NCBI RefSeq assembly: GCF_900105045.1
Contig: NZ_LT629739.1
Span: 2,666,001 to 2,730,000, forward strand
Direction of reading: 5' to 3'
Source: Brevibacterium picturae
Lineage (GTDB): Bacteria; Actinomycetota; Actinomycetes; Actinomycetales; Brevibacteriaceae
Length of the DNA stretch: 64,000 nucleotides
This document shows positions 28,396 through 37,124 of this stretch, in pieces; within the stretch, counting starts at the first letter, position 1; every line of letters begins with the position of its first letter. The notes under the pieces are model-generated. The model did not search any database and was not told the DNA's origin. It saw nothing but the letters and a program-made list of their open reading frames with translations. The position numbers were made by a program, and so were the translations under genes.

Positions 28396-28434
28396 CTAAG
28401 AGTCTTCTCATCTGCGTCTTAACTCCACCTTAAT
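28396..28434 (+). promoter_or_regulatory. promoter region of the glycosyltransferase operon: shared motif site 2 and CTTAA direct repeat
   Basis: CTAAGA-N4-TCTCATC at 28396-28412 repeats the element at 25860. Close behind, CTTAAC (28418-28423) and CTTAAT (28429-28434) are spaced 11 bp, the spacing bound by OmpR-type dimers. Both lie in the 69-bp gap after the response regulator gene, so a separate promoter here is likely. Confidence 0.55.
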
Positions 28435-28456
28435 TGCGCGCGACAGGATGAGAAGT

Positions 28457-29683
28457 ATGAATTCCACATTGAGAATCGCACTGTTCTCCCATGACTCTCT
28501 AGGACTGGGGCACATCCGCCGCAACCGTGCCCTTGCCTTCGCGCTGGCTGCGGCTCTGCCAGCACTGACCGGTCGACGAGTGAGTGGACTGCTGATCGCG
28601 GGTAATCCCGAAGCCACCCGCTTCGACCTGCCGGCAGGGTGGGACTGGGTGATTCTGCCGGGTGTGACTCCGGCAGCCGGTGGTTACCAGCCGCGGGCGC
28701 TCGCCTCGTCGATGGAGGGACTCAGTGCGCTTCGGGCCGCCGCCATCAAGGCGATCCTCGACCAGCAGGACCCGGAGCTCTTCATCGTTGATCGGCACCC
28801 CTTCGGCATCGACGGTGAACTCAGAGAAGCACTTCGCCACGTTCGTGCCCGTGGATGCAGGACGGTCCTCGGCCTGCGTGAGGTTCTCGACTCACCCAAG
28901 GTGATTGAGCGCGAATGGAATCGCGTGGGCGGTGCCGGTGCTGTTGCGGACTCCTTCGACGCGGTCTGGATCTACGGCGATCCTGACGTCTACGACCCTC
29001 GCACGACCGGCGAGGTGCCGCCAGAGCTCGCCCGCATCGCCGAATGCACCGGGTACCTGGCCTTGGAACGCCCCAATGACCGGGCCACAACCACTCCGGG
29101 GAAGTTCGTGCTCACCTGTTTGGGCGGTGGCTCCGACGGGGCCGAACTCGCGTCGATTGCCGTGCACTCGCAGCCACCGGCAGGCTACAACCACCTTGTC
29201 GTGACCGGTCCGCAGATGGATTTCGCAGACTTCGAAGCACTCAAACGCACAGCCGCGGAAGAGACGACGGTCATTCGACACAGCGACGACATTCCCGGTC
29301 TCATCGCCTCGGCCAGCGTCGTAGTCTGCATGGGCGGCTACAACACACTGAGCGAGGTGATGGCGACCTCGACACCTGCTCTCGTCGTCCCCCGCAACAG
29401 CCATCGCGCGGAACAGCCTCGGCGGGCAGAGGCGCTCGCTGCCGTCGGAGCCGTCGACACCTGCTCCTTCGCCGAGGTGAGCGTCGCCGGGCTCAACGAC
29501 TGGTTCGGAGATCGGGTGGGCCACTCGATCGACCGCTCGAATGTCGACCTCGCCGGTCTCCAGACCATCGCACATTTGGCCGCCGAACTCATCGGTGCAG
29601 ACGCCGAGCCCATCGGCACAGACTCAGCTGCAGCAAGCCGTGGCAGCATCACTTCGATCAAGGAGATTCGCTATGCAGGCTGA
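28457..29683 (+). CDS. glycosyltransferase, MurG/GT28-like fold
   Basis: A 408-residue protein of the GT-B type. It begins RIALFSHDSLGLGHIRRNRALAFAL, as in UDP-sugar transferases that act on lipids, and has VVCMGGYNTLSEVMATSTPALVVPR in the C-terminal half, the nucleotide-sugar site typical of the GT28 C-domain. No signal peptide or membrane helix is seen, so it works at the inner face. The start at 28457 follows GATGAGAAG and fits the distance to the motif upstream. It begins a six-gene overlapping unit; donor and acceptor are unknown. Confidence 0.7.
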   Translation: MNSTLRIALFSHDSLGLGHIRRNRALAFALAAALPALTGRRVSGLLIAGNPEATRFDLPAGWDWVILPGVTPAAGGYQPRALASSMEGLSALRAAAIKAILDQQDPELFIVDRHPFGIDGELREALRHVRARGCRTVLGLREVLDSPKVIEREWNRVGGAGAVADSFDAVWIYGDPDVYDPRTTGEVPPELARIAECTGYLALERPNDRATTTPGKFVLTCLGGGSDGAELASIAVHSQPPAGYNHLVVTGPQMDFADFEALKRTAAEETTVIRHSDDIPGLIASASVVVCMGGYNTLSEVMATSTPALVVPRNSHRAEQPRRAEALAAVGAVDTCSFAEVSVAGLNDWFGDRVGHSIDRSNVDLAGLQTIAHLAAELIGADAEPIGTDSAAASRGSITSIKEIRYAG

Positions 29684-30983
29684 TCACACTCCCACCAAGC
29701 CTTCCGTCCGGTGCGCCTACGTGCTGAAGATGTATCCCCGGTTCTCCGAGACCTTCATCGTCTCCGAGATCCTCGCCAGGGAAGCCGCCGGTGAAGAGCT
29801 CGTCATCTTCTCCCTCCGTCCCACGACCGACACACGCTTCCACCTGGAGCTGGCCAGGGTCAAGGCACCCGTCATCCACGTCGATCGGCCCTCGAGCGCT
29901 CGCAGCTACTGGCAGACCTGGCAGGAAAGCATGCAGGATCCGAGGATCGCCTCCGGTCTGCAAGCCCACCTCGGCGACCTTGCCGAACTCGGCCACGACG
30001 ATGCCGTCCAGGCCGTTGCCGTGGCCCGCCTGGCACTCGAATACGGGGTCACCCACCTTCACGCCCACTTCGCGTCGGTGGCGACGACCGTGGCCAGAGC
30101 CGCCTCAGCTCTGACAGCTATTCCGTACTCGTTCACCACACATGCGAAGGACATCTTCCATGAGAGCGTCGAACTCGACGATCTGAGCCGGAAGGTCGCA
30201 GGCGCCGACCACGTCATCGCGATCAGCGACTACAACCACAGCTATCTGCGGCGCATCCTGGGACCTGAGCTCAGCGAACGGTTCGTTGTCGTGCGCAACG
30301 GCCTCGAACTTGAGCGTTTCCCCTATCGTCCCGCCATCGCCGAGCGACCAAATGGCGCGGCGCAGGCGATTCCCTCGCTGCTGGCCGTCGGTCGCCTCGT
30401 TGAGAAGAAGGGCTTCGCACATCTGCTCACTGCACTTGCCCGGCTGCGTGATCGCGGCCTGCCCTGCCACCTCGACCTCGTCGGCACAGGTCCGCTCGAG
30501 GACGAGCTGCGTGAGCTCATCGACACTCTGCACCTCACCGAGCTCGTCGACATGCACGGAGCGCTGACCCAGTCCGAGGTCCGCGAGATGTTCGTCAGCC
30601 ACGACCTCCTTGTCGCCCCCTTCGTCATCGGCACCGACGGCAACGCCGATGGCCTGCCGACCGTCCTGCTCGAAGGCATGGCCACCGGAATCCCCTGTGT
30701 GGCCGGCAATGTCACGGCAGTGCCCGAGGTCATCATCAATGGTGAGACCGGCTGGCTCGTCAACGACGGGAGTGATCCCGAACAGATCACCACCGCCATC
30801 GCCGAGGTGGTCCGCCGTCTGCGCGAAGCCCCGGATTCCGTGCGAGAGATCACCGATGCCGCGAGGGATCTGGTGTGCCGGCTGCACGACTCGGCGGCCC
30901 AGGCCCGGGAACTGTCCCGACTGGTCGAAGGGATCGACCGCGCCCTACCGAAAGCTGACCGCGAACTGGAGTACGTGTCATGA
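29673..30983 (+). CDS. glycosyltransferase family 4 (first)
   Basis: A 436-residue GT-B enzyme. N-terminal VLKMYPRFSETFIVSEILAREA is common in GT4 enzymes of polysaccharide and glycolipid synthesis. The C-domain has VGRLVEKKGFAHLLTAL, LVGTGPLEDELREL and the nucleotide-sugar motif DGLPTVLLEGMATGIPCVA with the EX7E glutamates. AAGGAGA lies before the ATG inside the end of the previous gene (11-base overlap). It probably adds one sugar of the product made by this operon. Confidence 0.82.
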   Translation: MQADHTPTKPSVRCAYVLKMYPRFSETFIVSEILAREAAGEELVIFSLRPTTDTRFHLELARVKAPVIHVDRPSSARSYWQTWQESMQDPRIASGLQAHLGDLAELGHDDAVQAVAVARLALEYGVTHLHAHFASVATTVARAASALTAIPYSFTTHAKDIFHESVELDDLSRKVAGADHVIAISDYNHSYLRRILGPELSERFVVVRNGLELERFPYRPAIAERPNGAAQAIPSLLAVGRLVEKKGFAHLLTALARLRDRGLPCHLDLVGTGPLEDELRELIDTLHLTELVDMHGALTQSEVREMFVSHDLLVAPFVIGTDGNADGLPTVLLEGMATGIPCVAGNVTAVPEVIINGETGWLVNDGSDPEQITTAIAEVVRRLREAPDSVREITDAARDLVCRLHDSAAQARELSRLVEGIDRALPKADRELEYVS

Positions 30984-32155
30984 GAATCGCCTATATCCTG
31001 CTCGACCCGGGCATCGGAGTCTTCGGCACCAAGGGCGCGAGCGTCCACGTGCAGGAAGTCGTCCGCACCTTCAGAAGTCTCGGCCACGAAGTCAGCATCT
31101 TCTGCACCCGCACCGATGACGACATCCCAGCCGACCTCGCCGACGTCGACATCACCCGCCTCGAGGTGCCACGCGGGCTGGACAGAGGCCAACGCGAGAT
31201 CGCGCTGATGCGCCTGTCCGACATGCTCGCCGATATGGTCGTCGACACCGTGTCCGATCCGGATGCGGGAGCCGACCAGGGCTTCGACCTCGTCTATGAA
31301 CGGTATTCGCTGTTCTCCACGGCCGGAGCCGAAATCAGCAGCCGCCTGGGCGTGCCATTGGTCCTTGAAGTCAACGCACCTCTGCTCGCTGAGCAGAAAC
31401 AGCATCGTGGACTCGTCCACGACGAGCACGCGGCTCGGACCACGGCCCACAGCTTCGTCGGAGCCGAGCGGATCGTCTGCGTCAGCGCTGCGGTAGCCGG
31501 CTGGGTGAATCGGGACTACCCGGGTCTGAGTGACGTCTCGGTCGTTCCCAACGGTGTGAACACGGACCGGATCACTCCCGCCGCGACCGCCCGGGACGCC
31601 TCTGGCAGCCGTGCGGTGCGGATCGGATTCGTGGGAACCCTTAAACCGTGGCACGGCACCGATCGGCTGATCGAGGCCTGCGCGGGTCTGAACGGAAACT
31701 TCCATCTCGACATCCTCGGGCACGGGCCGGAATCGGAGGCTCTGCAGAAGCAGGCGAAGGCTCTTCGTCTCGGTGATCGTGTGACGTTCCACGGTGCGCT
31801 GGCCCCCGAAGAGATTCCGGCCCACCTGCGCACCTTCGATATCGCCGTGGCCCCGTACCCGGCGGGCGAGAATTACTTCTCACCGCTGAAGATCTACGAG
31901 TACCTGGCCGCGGGCCTGCCCATCGTCGCCTCGGCCGTGGGATCGATTCCCGACGTTCTCGAAGGAACCGGTTCCGCGACCCTGGTGGCCGCGGACGACA
32001 CCGCTGCACTGACCGTTGCCTTGCAGAACCTCATTGACGACGCCGAGGTGAGGCAGCAGATGGGTGCTGCCGCCCGGGCCGAAGCCATGGCCCACCATTC
32101 GTGGACCAGTCGGTGCCAAGAGATCCTGGAATCGTTCGTGTTGGAGTCGGTATGA
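30980..32155 (+). CDS. glycosyltransferase family 4 (second)
   Basis: A 391-residue GT-B enzyme. It starts MRIAYILLDPGIGVFGTKGASVHVQEV, the acceptor-side region of GT4 enzymes. The C-domain includes VPNGVN, IGFVGTLKPWHGTDRLIEA and SPLKIYEYLAAGLPIVAS, again with the EX7E pattern. It overlaps the previous gene by ATGA and the next by four bases, so translation is coupled along the operon. Confidence 0.85.
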   Translation: MRIAYILLDPGIGVFGTKGASVHVQEVVRTFRSLGHEVSIFCTRTDDDIPADLADVDITRLEVPRGLDRGQREIALMRLSDMLADMVVDTVSDPDAGADQGFDLVYERYSLFSTAGAEISSRLGVPLVLEVNAPLLAEQKQHRGLVHDEHAARTTAHSFVGAERIVCVSAAVAGWVNRDYPGLSDVSVVPNGVNTDRITPAATARDASGSRAVRIGFVGTLKPWHGTDRLIEACAGLNGNFHLDILGHGPESEALQKQAKALRLGDRVTFHGALAPEEIPAHLRTFDIAVAPYPAGENYFSPLKIYEYLAAGLPIVASAVGSIPDVLEGTGSATLVAADDTAALTVALQNLIDDAEVRQQMGAAARAEAMAHHSWTSRCQEILESFVLESV

Positions 32156-34053
32156 GTCAGACCCCGCTGCCGCAGCAGAGTGCACGGTCGAAGAAGTCCC
32201 GGACGAAGATCTCGCCCGGGGCACTGAAGCGAACCCTGCGAATCCTCACCCCGCACCTGGGCCAGCACAAATGGCTCATCCTCGGCGGACTGGCCGCACT
32301 GTTCTGCGACGTCATCTTCCGCATCCTCGAACCGTGGCCGCTCAAAATCGCCATTGATGCGGTGACCTCTGCCCTGGGCGCAGAGATCGGGCCGACCCTC
32401 GGCGTCGGATCCAACGTCGGGATGACCTTGGCCGCTGCCGCGATCGGACTGGCGGTCATCGTGGCAGGCAGGGCCGTGGCGAACTATGCCTCGACCATCT
32501 GCTTCGCGCTCGTCGGCGCCCGGGTTGCGACCCAGCTGCGCTCACGGGTCTTCGAACATGTGCAGGCCCTGTCGCTGAAGTACCACTCGCGAGCCTCGAT
32601 CGGAGACACCTCCCAGCGCCTCGTCGGCGATATCGGACGCCTCCAGGAAGTGGCGGTGACGGCCGGTCTTCCGCTGGTGGGCAACGTCCTCACCCTGGCC
32701 GTCCTCCTCGTCGTCATGGTCATCCTCGACCCGATCCTCAGCGCCATCGTGCTCATCACGGCCGCGATCTACGGGGTGCTCTCGAAGATCGCGACCCCGA
32801 AGATCACGACAGCCTCGCGCTCGACCCGCAAGGGCGAAGGCAGGCTCGTCGGCTCCGCAGCCGAAGCGCTGGGCGCCATCCGCGTCGTCCAGGCCTACGG
32901 CCTCGAAAACACAGTGGCACGCGAATTCGCCAACGGAAACGAACGCGCCCTCAAGGCCGGAGTGCGAGCACGTCGCCTCGCCGCCGGCCTCGAACGCTCG
33001 ACCGATGTGCTCGTCGGTATCTCCCAGGCTCTCGTGCTGATCTTCGGCAGCTACCAGGTGCTGCGCGGGGCCATGTCCCCGGGCGACCTGGTGCTGTTCC
33101 TCATGTACCTCAAGATCGCGATGAAGCCGCTGCGTGATATGGCCAAATACACTGGTCGCATCGCCCGCGCCACCGCATCGGGGGAGAGGATCGCCGACCT
33201 CCTCGACGAACCGATCGAGATCGCCGACGCACCCGGTGCGCTCACCATGGGACCCGTTGCCGGTGATGTCGTCTTCGACCGCATCACCTCGACCGACGGA
33301 CATGGAAACCCGTTGTTCGACGATCTCAACCTGCTCGTTCCTGCGGGGCAGAAGGTCGGAATCCTCGGCGCCTCAGGGGCCGGGAAATCCACACTGATGA
33401 GCTACCTGCTGCGGCTCTCGCAGCCGGAATCGGGATCGATCTTCATCGACGGCTACGACACCCACAATGTCACCAGAGCCTCCCTGCGGTCGAGCATGTC
33501 CGTGCTTCTGCAGGAATCGGTCCTGTTCGCCGCGACCGTGCGAGAGAACATCCGCTACGGTCGCTTGGATGCCACCGACGCCGAGGTGGAGGCCGCGGCC
33601 CGTGCTGCCTCGGCCGATGAGTTCATCCAAGGACTGCCCGACGGTTACGACACCGTGTTGGGCAACCGCGGCGACACCCTCTCCGGTGGGCAGCGGCAGC
33701 GCCTGGCCATCGCCAGGGCACTGGTGCGCGACGCCCCCGTCGTCGTCTTCGACGAAGCGACCTCGGGCCTTGACCCGGCGACCCGTGGACAGGTCACAGA
33801 CTCGGTCGCCACGCTGACCGAGGGGCGCACCAGCATCGTCATCACTCACGATCTGGCCATGATCCGCGGCCTCGACCGGGTGCTGTGGCTCGAGGACGGT
33901 CAGATCGTCGAAGATGGGGTGCCGAACGAACTGGCCGTCGACCCGGGAACCAGAGTCGCCGAGTGGATGCGTTCGCAGGCCGAGGATTCCCGGATCGAAA
34001 CCACGCCTCAGACGGTGGGAAACACGCACGAGAACGTAGGAGCGGGAGCATGA
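32152..34053 (+). CDS. ABC exporter (fused membrane and ATPase domains)
   Basis: A 633-residue half-transporter of the type IV exporter class, working as a homodimer or with another half. About 45 basic residues lead to six helices (about 45-340) and an ATPase domain: Walker A GASGAGKST near 406, Q-loop LLQESVLFAATVRENI, signature LSGGQRQR near 510, Walker B VVVFDEATSGLD. It lies between the glycosyltransferase and phosphotransferase genes, which suggests export of a glycosylated or phosphorylated compound or lipid. It carries no peptidase domain, so a leader-peptide substrate is not indicated. Confidence 0.88.
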   Translation: MSQTPLPQQSARSKKSRTKISPGALKRTLRILTPHLGQHKWLILGGLAALFCDVIFRILEPWPLKIAIDAVTSALGAEIGPTLGVGSNVGMTLAAAAIGLAVIVAGRAVANYASTICFALVGARVATQLRSRVFEHVQALSLKYHSRASIGDTSQRLVGDIGRLQEVAVTAGLPLVGNVLTLAVLLVVMVILDPILSAIVLITAAIYGVLSKIATPKITTASRSTRKGEGRLVGSAAEALGAIRVVQAYGLENTVAREFANGNERALKAGVRARRLAAGLERSTDVLVGISQALVLIFGSYQVLRGAMSPGDLVLFLMYLKIAMKPLRDMAKYTGRIARATASGERIADLLDEPIEIADAPGALTMGPVAGDVVFDRITSTDGHGNPLFDDLNLLVPAGQKVGILGASGAGKSTLMSYLLRLSQPESGSIFIDGYDTHNVTRASLRSSMSVLLQESVLFAATVRENIRYGRLDATDAEVEAAARAASADEFIQGLPDGYDTVLGNRGDTLSGGQRQRLAIARALVRDAPVVVFDEATSGLDPATRGQVTDSVATLTEGRTSIVITHDLAMIRGLDRVLWLEDGQIVEDGVPNELAVDPGTRVAEWMRSQAEDSRIETTPQTVGNTHENVGAGA

Positions 34054-35315
34054 CGACTGTCCACGAAGCCGATGAGGCAACCGCAGCATTTGCGGGACTG
34101 CCGTATGTGACCGAGCTCAGGTCCGGTGAAGCTCTCTCGCGGCGCCTAGGATTCGCCGTCGAGCCGGTCCGGATTCGGGTGAAACCCGGCCGCAGCGCGA
34201 TCGTGTCCTGGAAGCGTGAGGAAAAGGGCCGCCTCGCCGAGGATCAGGACTGGGGGTGGAGCGCGGTGGTGACCGGCGCGGACAAACTTGCCAACATTCG
34301 CAGACGTGCCGCGCGCCGGAACGAGACGGTGACCGTGCACGAATGCAGCGAGCCGCGATCGGCCGGAGCCACGGGCAGCGTGCTGATCAGCGGCTCGGTG
34401 CGAGCCGACTCGAAGTTGGAGAAGGAGATCGCCCGCGCGACTCGGGAATTGACCGGCGCCGACGACCAGTCCGGCGAGCTCGAGACGATCGGCTACAACC
34501 CCGGTCGGCGCGTTCTGCTCAAGCACACTCGGCGTGGGTCCGGAACAGCCGAGCTCGTCCGCATCGGCACAGGCTCCCAGCAGCACCTGGTCGAGACCGC
34601 CGCTCTGTGGGCGGACTGGGGCCTGCCCACTCTGTCGGCCGAGGCCCTGGGTAGCAGAGGCACGGCCGTGCGCTCGCCCTGGTGGGGGATCGGTGACCTC
34701 GAGACTCACCCCGATCTGGCCGTGGCCGAGGAAGTGGGGGTGATCATCGCAGAGCTTCACCGCCACACGCCCGCCGAGGTGGGGCATCGAGCCCGGGTGT
34801 CCCCACTGGAGCAAGCGGCTGAGACCGCGACCGTAGTATCGCAGCTGTTGCCGGAGGCGGGCAGTGCGGTGGCGGACATCGTGCGGACGCTGCACCATCG
34901 GATCAGGCTCGAGCCCGGCCCGGGTGCTGCCGGCGGTGCCGAAGCAGGTTCCGGCGATCGCGCCATCCACGGCGATCTCAGTCCTGACCAGGTCCTCGTC
35001 GGTCATTCGGAATGCCGCATCATCGACCTCGATCGGGCCGGGGTCGGGCCGACCGGAATGGACCTCGGCCGCTGGGTGGCCTCATGTCGGCGACGCGCCG
35101 ATGCACACGCCCAAACCCTCGAGACCGGTTTCCTCGGCGGCTACCGTAGCGCCGGAGGTGCGGACGTCGACGTGGAAGCGTGGGCCGCCTGGGCCATGCT
35201 CGTCACGGTCCTCGAACCGTGGCGCACTTGCCGCGCCGATTGGCGACGGGCCACACTGCAGATCATCGGCGCCGCCCAGGACTCGTTGGCCGCGACCGGA
35301 AATCGGGTGTCGTGA
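34050..35315 (+). CDS. phosphotransferase-fold protein (APH/choline-kinase type), first
   Basis: A 421-residue cytosolic protein. The C-half has the Brenner motif IHGDLSPDQVLV and the metal motif IIDLDRAGVGPTGMDLGRW of aminoglycoside/choline kinases. The metal-binding Asn expected after HGD is replaced by Gln. The N-half (about 1-180) resembles no ATP lobe known to me, though RRVLLKHTRR could carry the lysine. It overlaps the exporter gene (ATGA). It may phosphorylate the sugar product or a precursor; antibiotic resistance is possible but not indicated. Confidence 0.7.
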   Translation: MTTVHEADEATAAFAGLPYVTELRSGEALSRRLGFAVEPVRIRVKPGRSAIVSWKREEKGRLAEDQDWGWSAVVTGADKLANIRRRAARRNETVTVHECSEPRSAGATGSVLISGSVRADSKLEKEIARATRELTGADDQSGELETIGYNPGRRVLLKHTRRGSGTAELVRIGTGSQQHLVETAALWADWGLPTLSAEALGSRGTAVRSPWWGIGDLETHPDLAVAEEVGVIIAELHRHTPAEVGHRARVSPLEQAAETATVVSQLLPEAGSAVADIVRTLHHRIRLEPGPGAAGGAEAGSGDRAIHGDLSPDQVLVGHSECRIIDLDRAGVGPTGMDLGRWVASCRRRADAHAQTLETGFLGGYRSAGGADVDVEAWAAWAMLVTVLEPWRTCRADWRRATLQIIGAAQDSLAATGNRVS

Positions 35316-36457
35316 TGACGTCACGCATCATTCCGGAGGTCGTCACGGTCGACGGTGAGGAATGGCCGGTGCGCCGGGCATGGCCGGCCAGCCGCGATCG
35401 GATCGCCATCGAGGCGGAGAAGAACTCTGCGATCAGAGCCGGATTCCTCAGCACCGGCCGAGACCGTGTCGGCATGTTCGCCTCGGGCAGAGACCCCAAG
35501 CTGCCTGGGCTCGAATGCCTCCTCGCCGCCGGTGAAACTTCGGGTGCTGGTGGGGCTTCGGGCGCTGGCGGGAGTTCGGCTGCCGGCAGCACTGGAAACC
35601 GCTTGATCTCCCACCGGCCGGGTAAGCGAGCAGTGATCCGATTGGCGGACGGCAACTTCGCCAAATGTGTGCGCCCATCACGGGCGGCAGACATCATCGC
35701 CGGCCAAGACCGGGCCGAAACATTCCGGAACGGTTTCGCATTGCCGAACGTCCTCACTGCCGATGATTCGACAGTGGTGCTCAGCGCCCTTCCGGGCGTC
35801 GAACTTCACGACCCGAGCCGTCTGGGCGCCGATTGGACGCGTGCCTGGGGAGAGGCCCTCGACGCGTGGGCGCTCGCCGCGGACAGCATCGACTCCGGGT
35901 ACACGCCGACTGCCACCCCCTCGACGGACGCAGCCCCCGCAGCGATGTCCTCTCTGCCGACCCATTCGGCGGACTCGGAGGCACGGGTGCTCGACGAATG
36001 GCGGGCTCGCGCACACCACGTCCTCGGACCGAGGGCCGCCGAGATGGAATCCCTGATCACACAGGTGCGCGGGGACCTCCTCAACGACGATGCCGCCTCG
36101 GCGGGGGAACGGAACTGGGGGCCGATCCACCGGGACCTCCACGACAAGCAGATCATGTGGGATCCGGTCGCCGGGCCCGGTCTGCTCGACGTTGACACTG
36201 CGTGCCTCGGCGAACGCGAACTCGACCTGGGCAACCTTCGTGCACATGCGAGGTGGCGGACCCACCAGGGGATCTGGACGGTCGACGACGCCGAGGTGGT
36301 GCTCGGGGAGATCTCCCGCGTCACCTCGGCGAGCCGGCTGGACCCGCGGAGGGTCAGCGCCTATGAGCGCTCGACCCTGCTGCGGCTGGTCTGCGTCTAC
36401 GCTTTCCGGCCGAAGTGGAGTGATCGCACGGGTTGGCTGCTCGAGGCGGCACGCTAG
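35315..36457 (+). CDS. phosphotransferase-fold protein, second
   Basis: A 380-residue relative of the preceding protein. The Brenner motif is IHRDLHDKQIMWD and the metal motif LLDVDTACLGERELDLGNLRAH, again with Gln where Asn is usual. RAVIRLADGNFAKCVRPS near 110-127 may be the ATP-lobe lysine strand. A Gly/Ser/Ala-rich loop at about 72-92 and a variable stretch near 195-225 are inserted. It begins at the stop of the first (TGATG). Two linked copies suggest a heterodimer or two successive steps. Confidence 0.68.
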   Translation: MTSRIIPEVVTVDGEEWPVRRAWPASRDRIAIEAEKNSAIRAGFLSTGRDRVGMFASGRDPKLPGLECLLAAGETSGAGGASGAGGSSAAGSTGNRLISHRPGKRAVIRLADGNFAKCVRPSRAADIIAGQDRAETFRNGFALPNVLTADDSTVVLSALPGVELHDPSRLGADWTRAWGEALDAWALAADSIDSGYTPTATPSTDAAPAAMSSLPTHSADSEARVLDEWRARAHHVLGPRAAEMESLITQVRGDLLNDDAASAGERNWGPIHRDLHDKQIMWDPVAGPGLLDVDTACLGERELDLGNLRAHARWRTHQGIWTVDDAEVVLGEISRVTSASRLDPRRVSAYERSTLLRLVCVYAFRPKWSDRTGWLLEAAR

Positions 36458-36466
36458 CCTGGATGC

Positions 36467-37102
36467 ATGTTGATTCGCGATGGGAACCGATGGGTTCTGC
36501 CCGCCGACCCGCGTTCGGTGGGCAGAATCTCGCGGGTCTCACGTGTCCTGGGTATCATCTGCGCGTTCATCGGCGGGTGGGCGCTGCTCTGCGGTCTCGG
36601 CGTTCTCGTCTTCGGCGGCGTCCTGTTCGCTGCGATCTCCACCGCGGACCCAGGCAACACCGCCACCGCCCGCTGGGGCATCGGCGGCGGACTGGTGGTG
36701 TGCGGAATCGTCTTCGCAGGGGCAGGAGTCGTGCTCCTGGTGCGGGACCGCAAGTTGCGGAGCAATCGCAGGGCGCCCGTGCTGACCATCGACGGGCGTG
36801 GAATCACGATCGCCGGAATGGGGTTCGTGACGTATGCGGATCTCGTCTCGATCCAGGCGCACATCGGCCCGCGACCCGTCCTCTGGTCGACGAGTTTCGG
36901 TAAGACCGCCGGCAATGAACTCGGTGCGAGGATGACCGGTCGCCCCCGGATCGTTCACGAGCTCAACATCCGCAGACGAAGCGGACCCGATATTCGAGCC
37001 GACCTGTCCATGCACACGAATGCCGCGGGATTCACTCGGCTGGTGGCGCACCTGCGGGACCTTCTCGCTCCATACTCAGTTCCGGTCGAGTTTCACTCCT
37101 GA
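36467..37102 (+). CDS. membrane protein, two helices and PH-like domain
   Basis: A 211-residue protein with two close membrane helices (about 24-48 and 60-88), followed by a cytosolic beta-rich part (LTIDGRGITIAGMGFVTYADLVSIQAHI) with the outline of bacterial PH domains. It starts nine bases after the second phosphotransferase gene and so probably belongs to the same operon. Function unknown. Confidence 0.55.
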   Translation: MLIRDGNRWVLPADPRSVGRISRVSRVLGIICAFIGGWALLCGLGVLVFGGVLFAAISTADPGNTATARWGIGGGLVVCGIVFAGAGVVLLVRDRKLRSNRRAPVLTIDGRGITIAGMGFVTYADLVSIQAHIGPRPVLWSTSFGKTAGNELGARMTGRPRIVHELNIRRRSGPDIRADLSMHTNAAGFTRLVAHLRDLLAPYSVPVEFHS

Positions 37103-37124
37103 ACAGTTTCAAGCCTGAGCAGCT

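Noticed and set aside
34050..36457. Aminoglycoside resistance genes
   Set aside because: Only the general APH fold is shared; the key Asn is changed and the setting is a glycosyltransferase/exporter operon.
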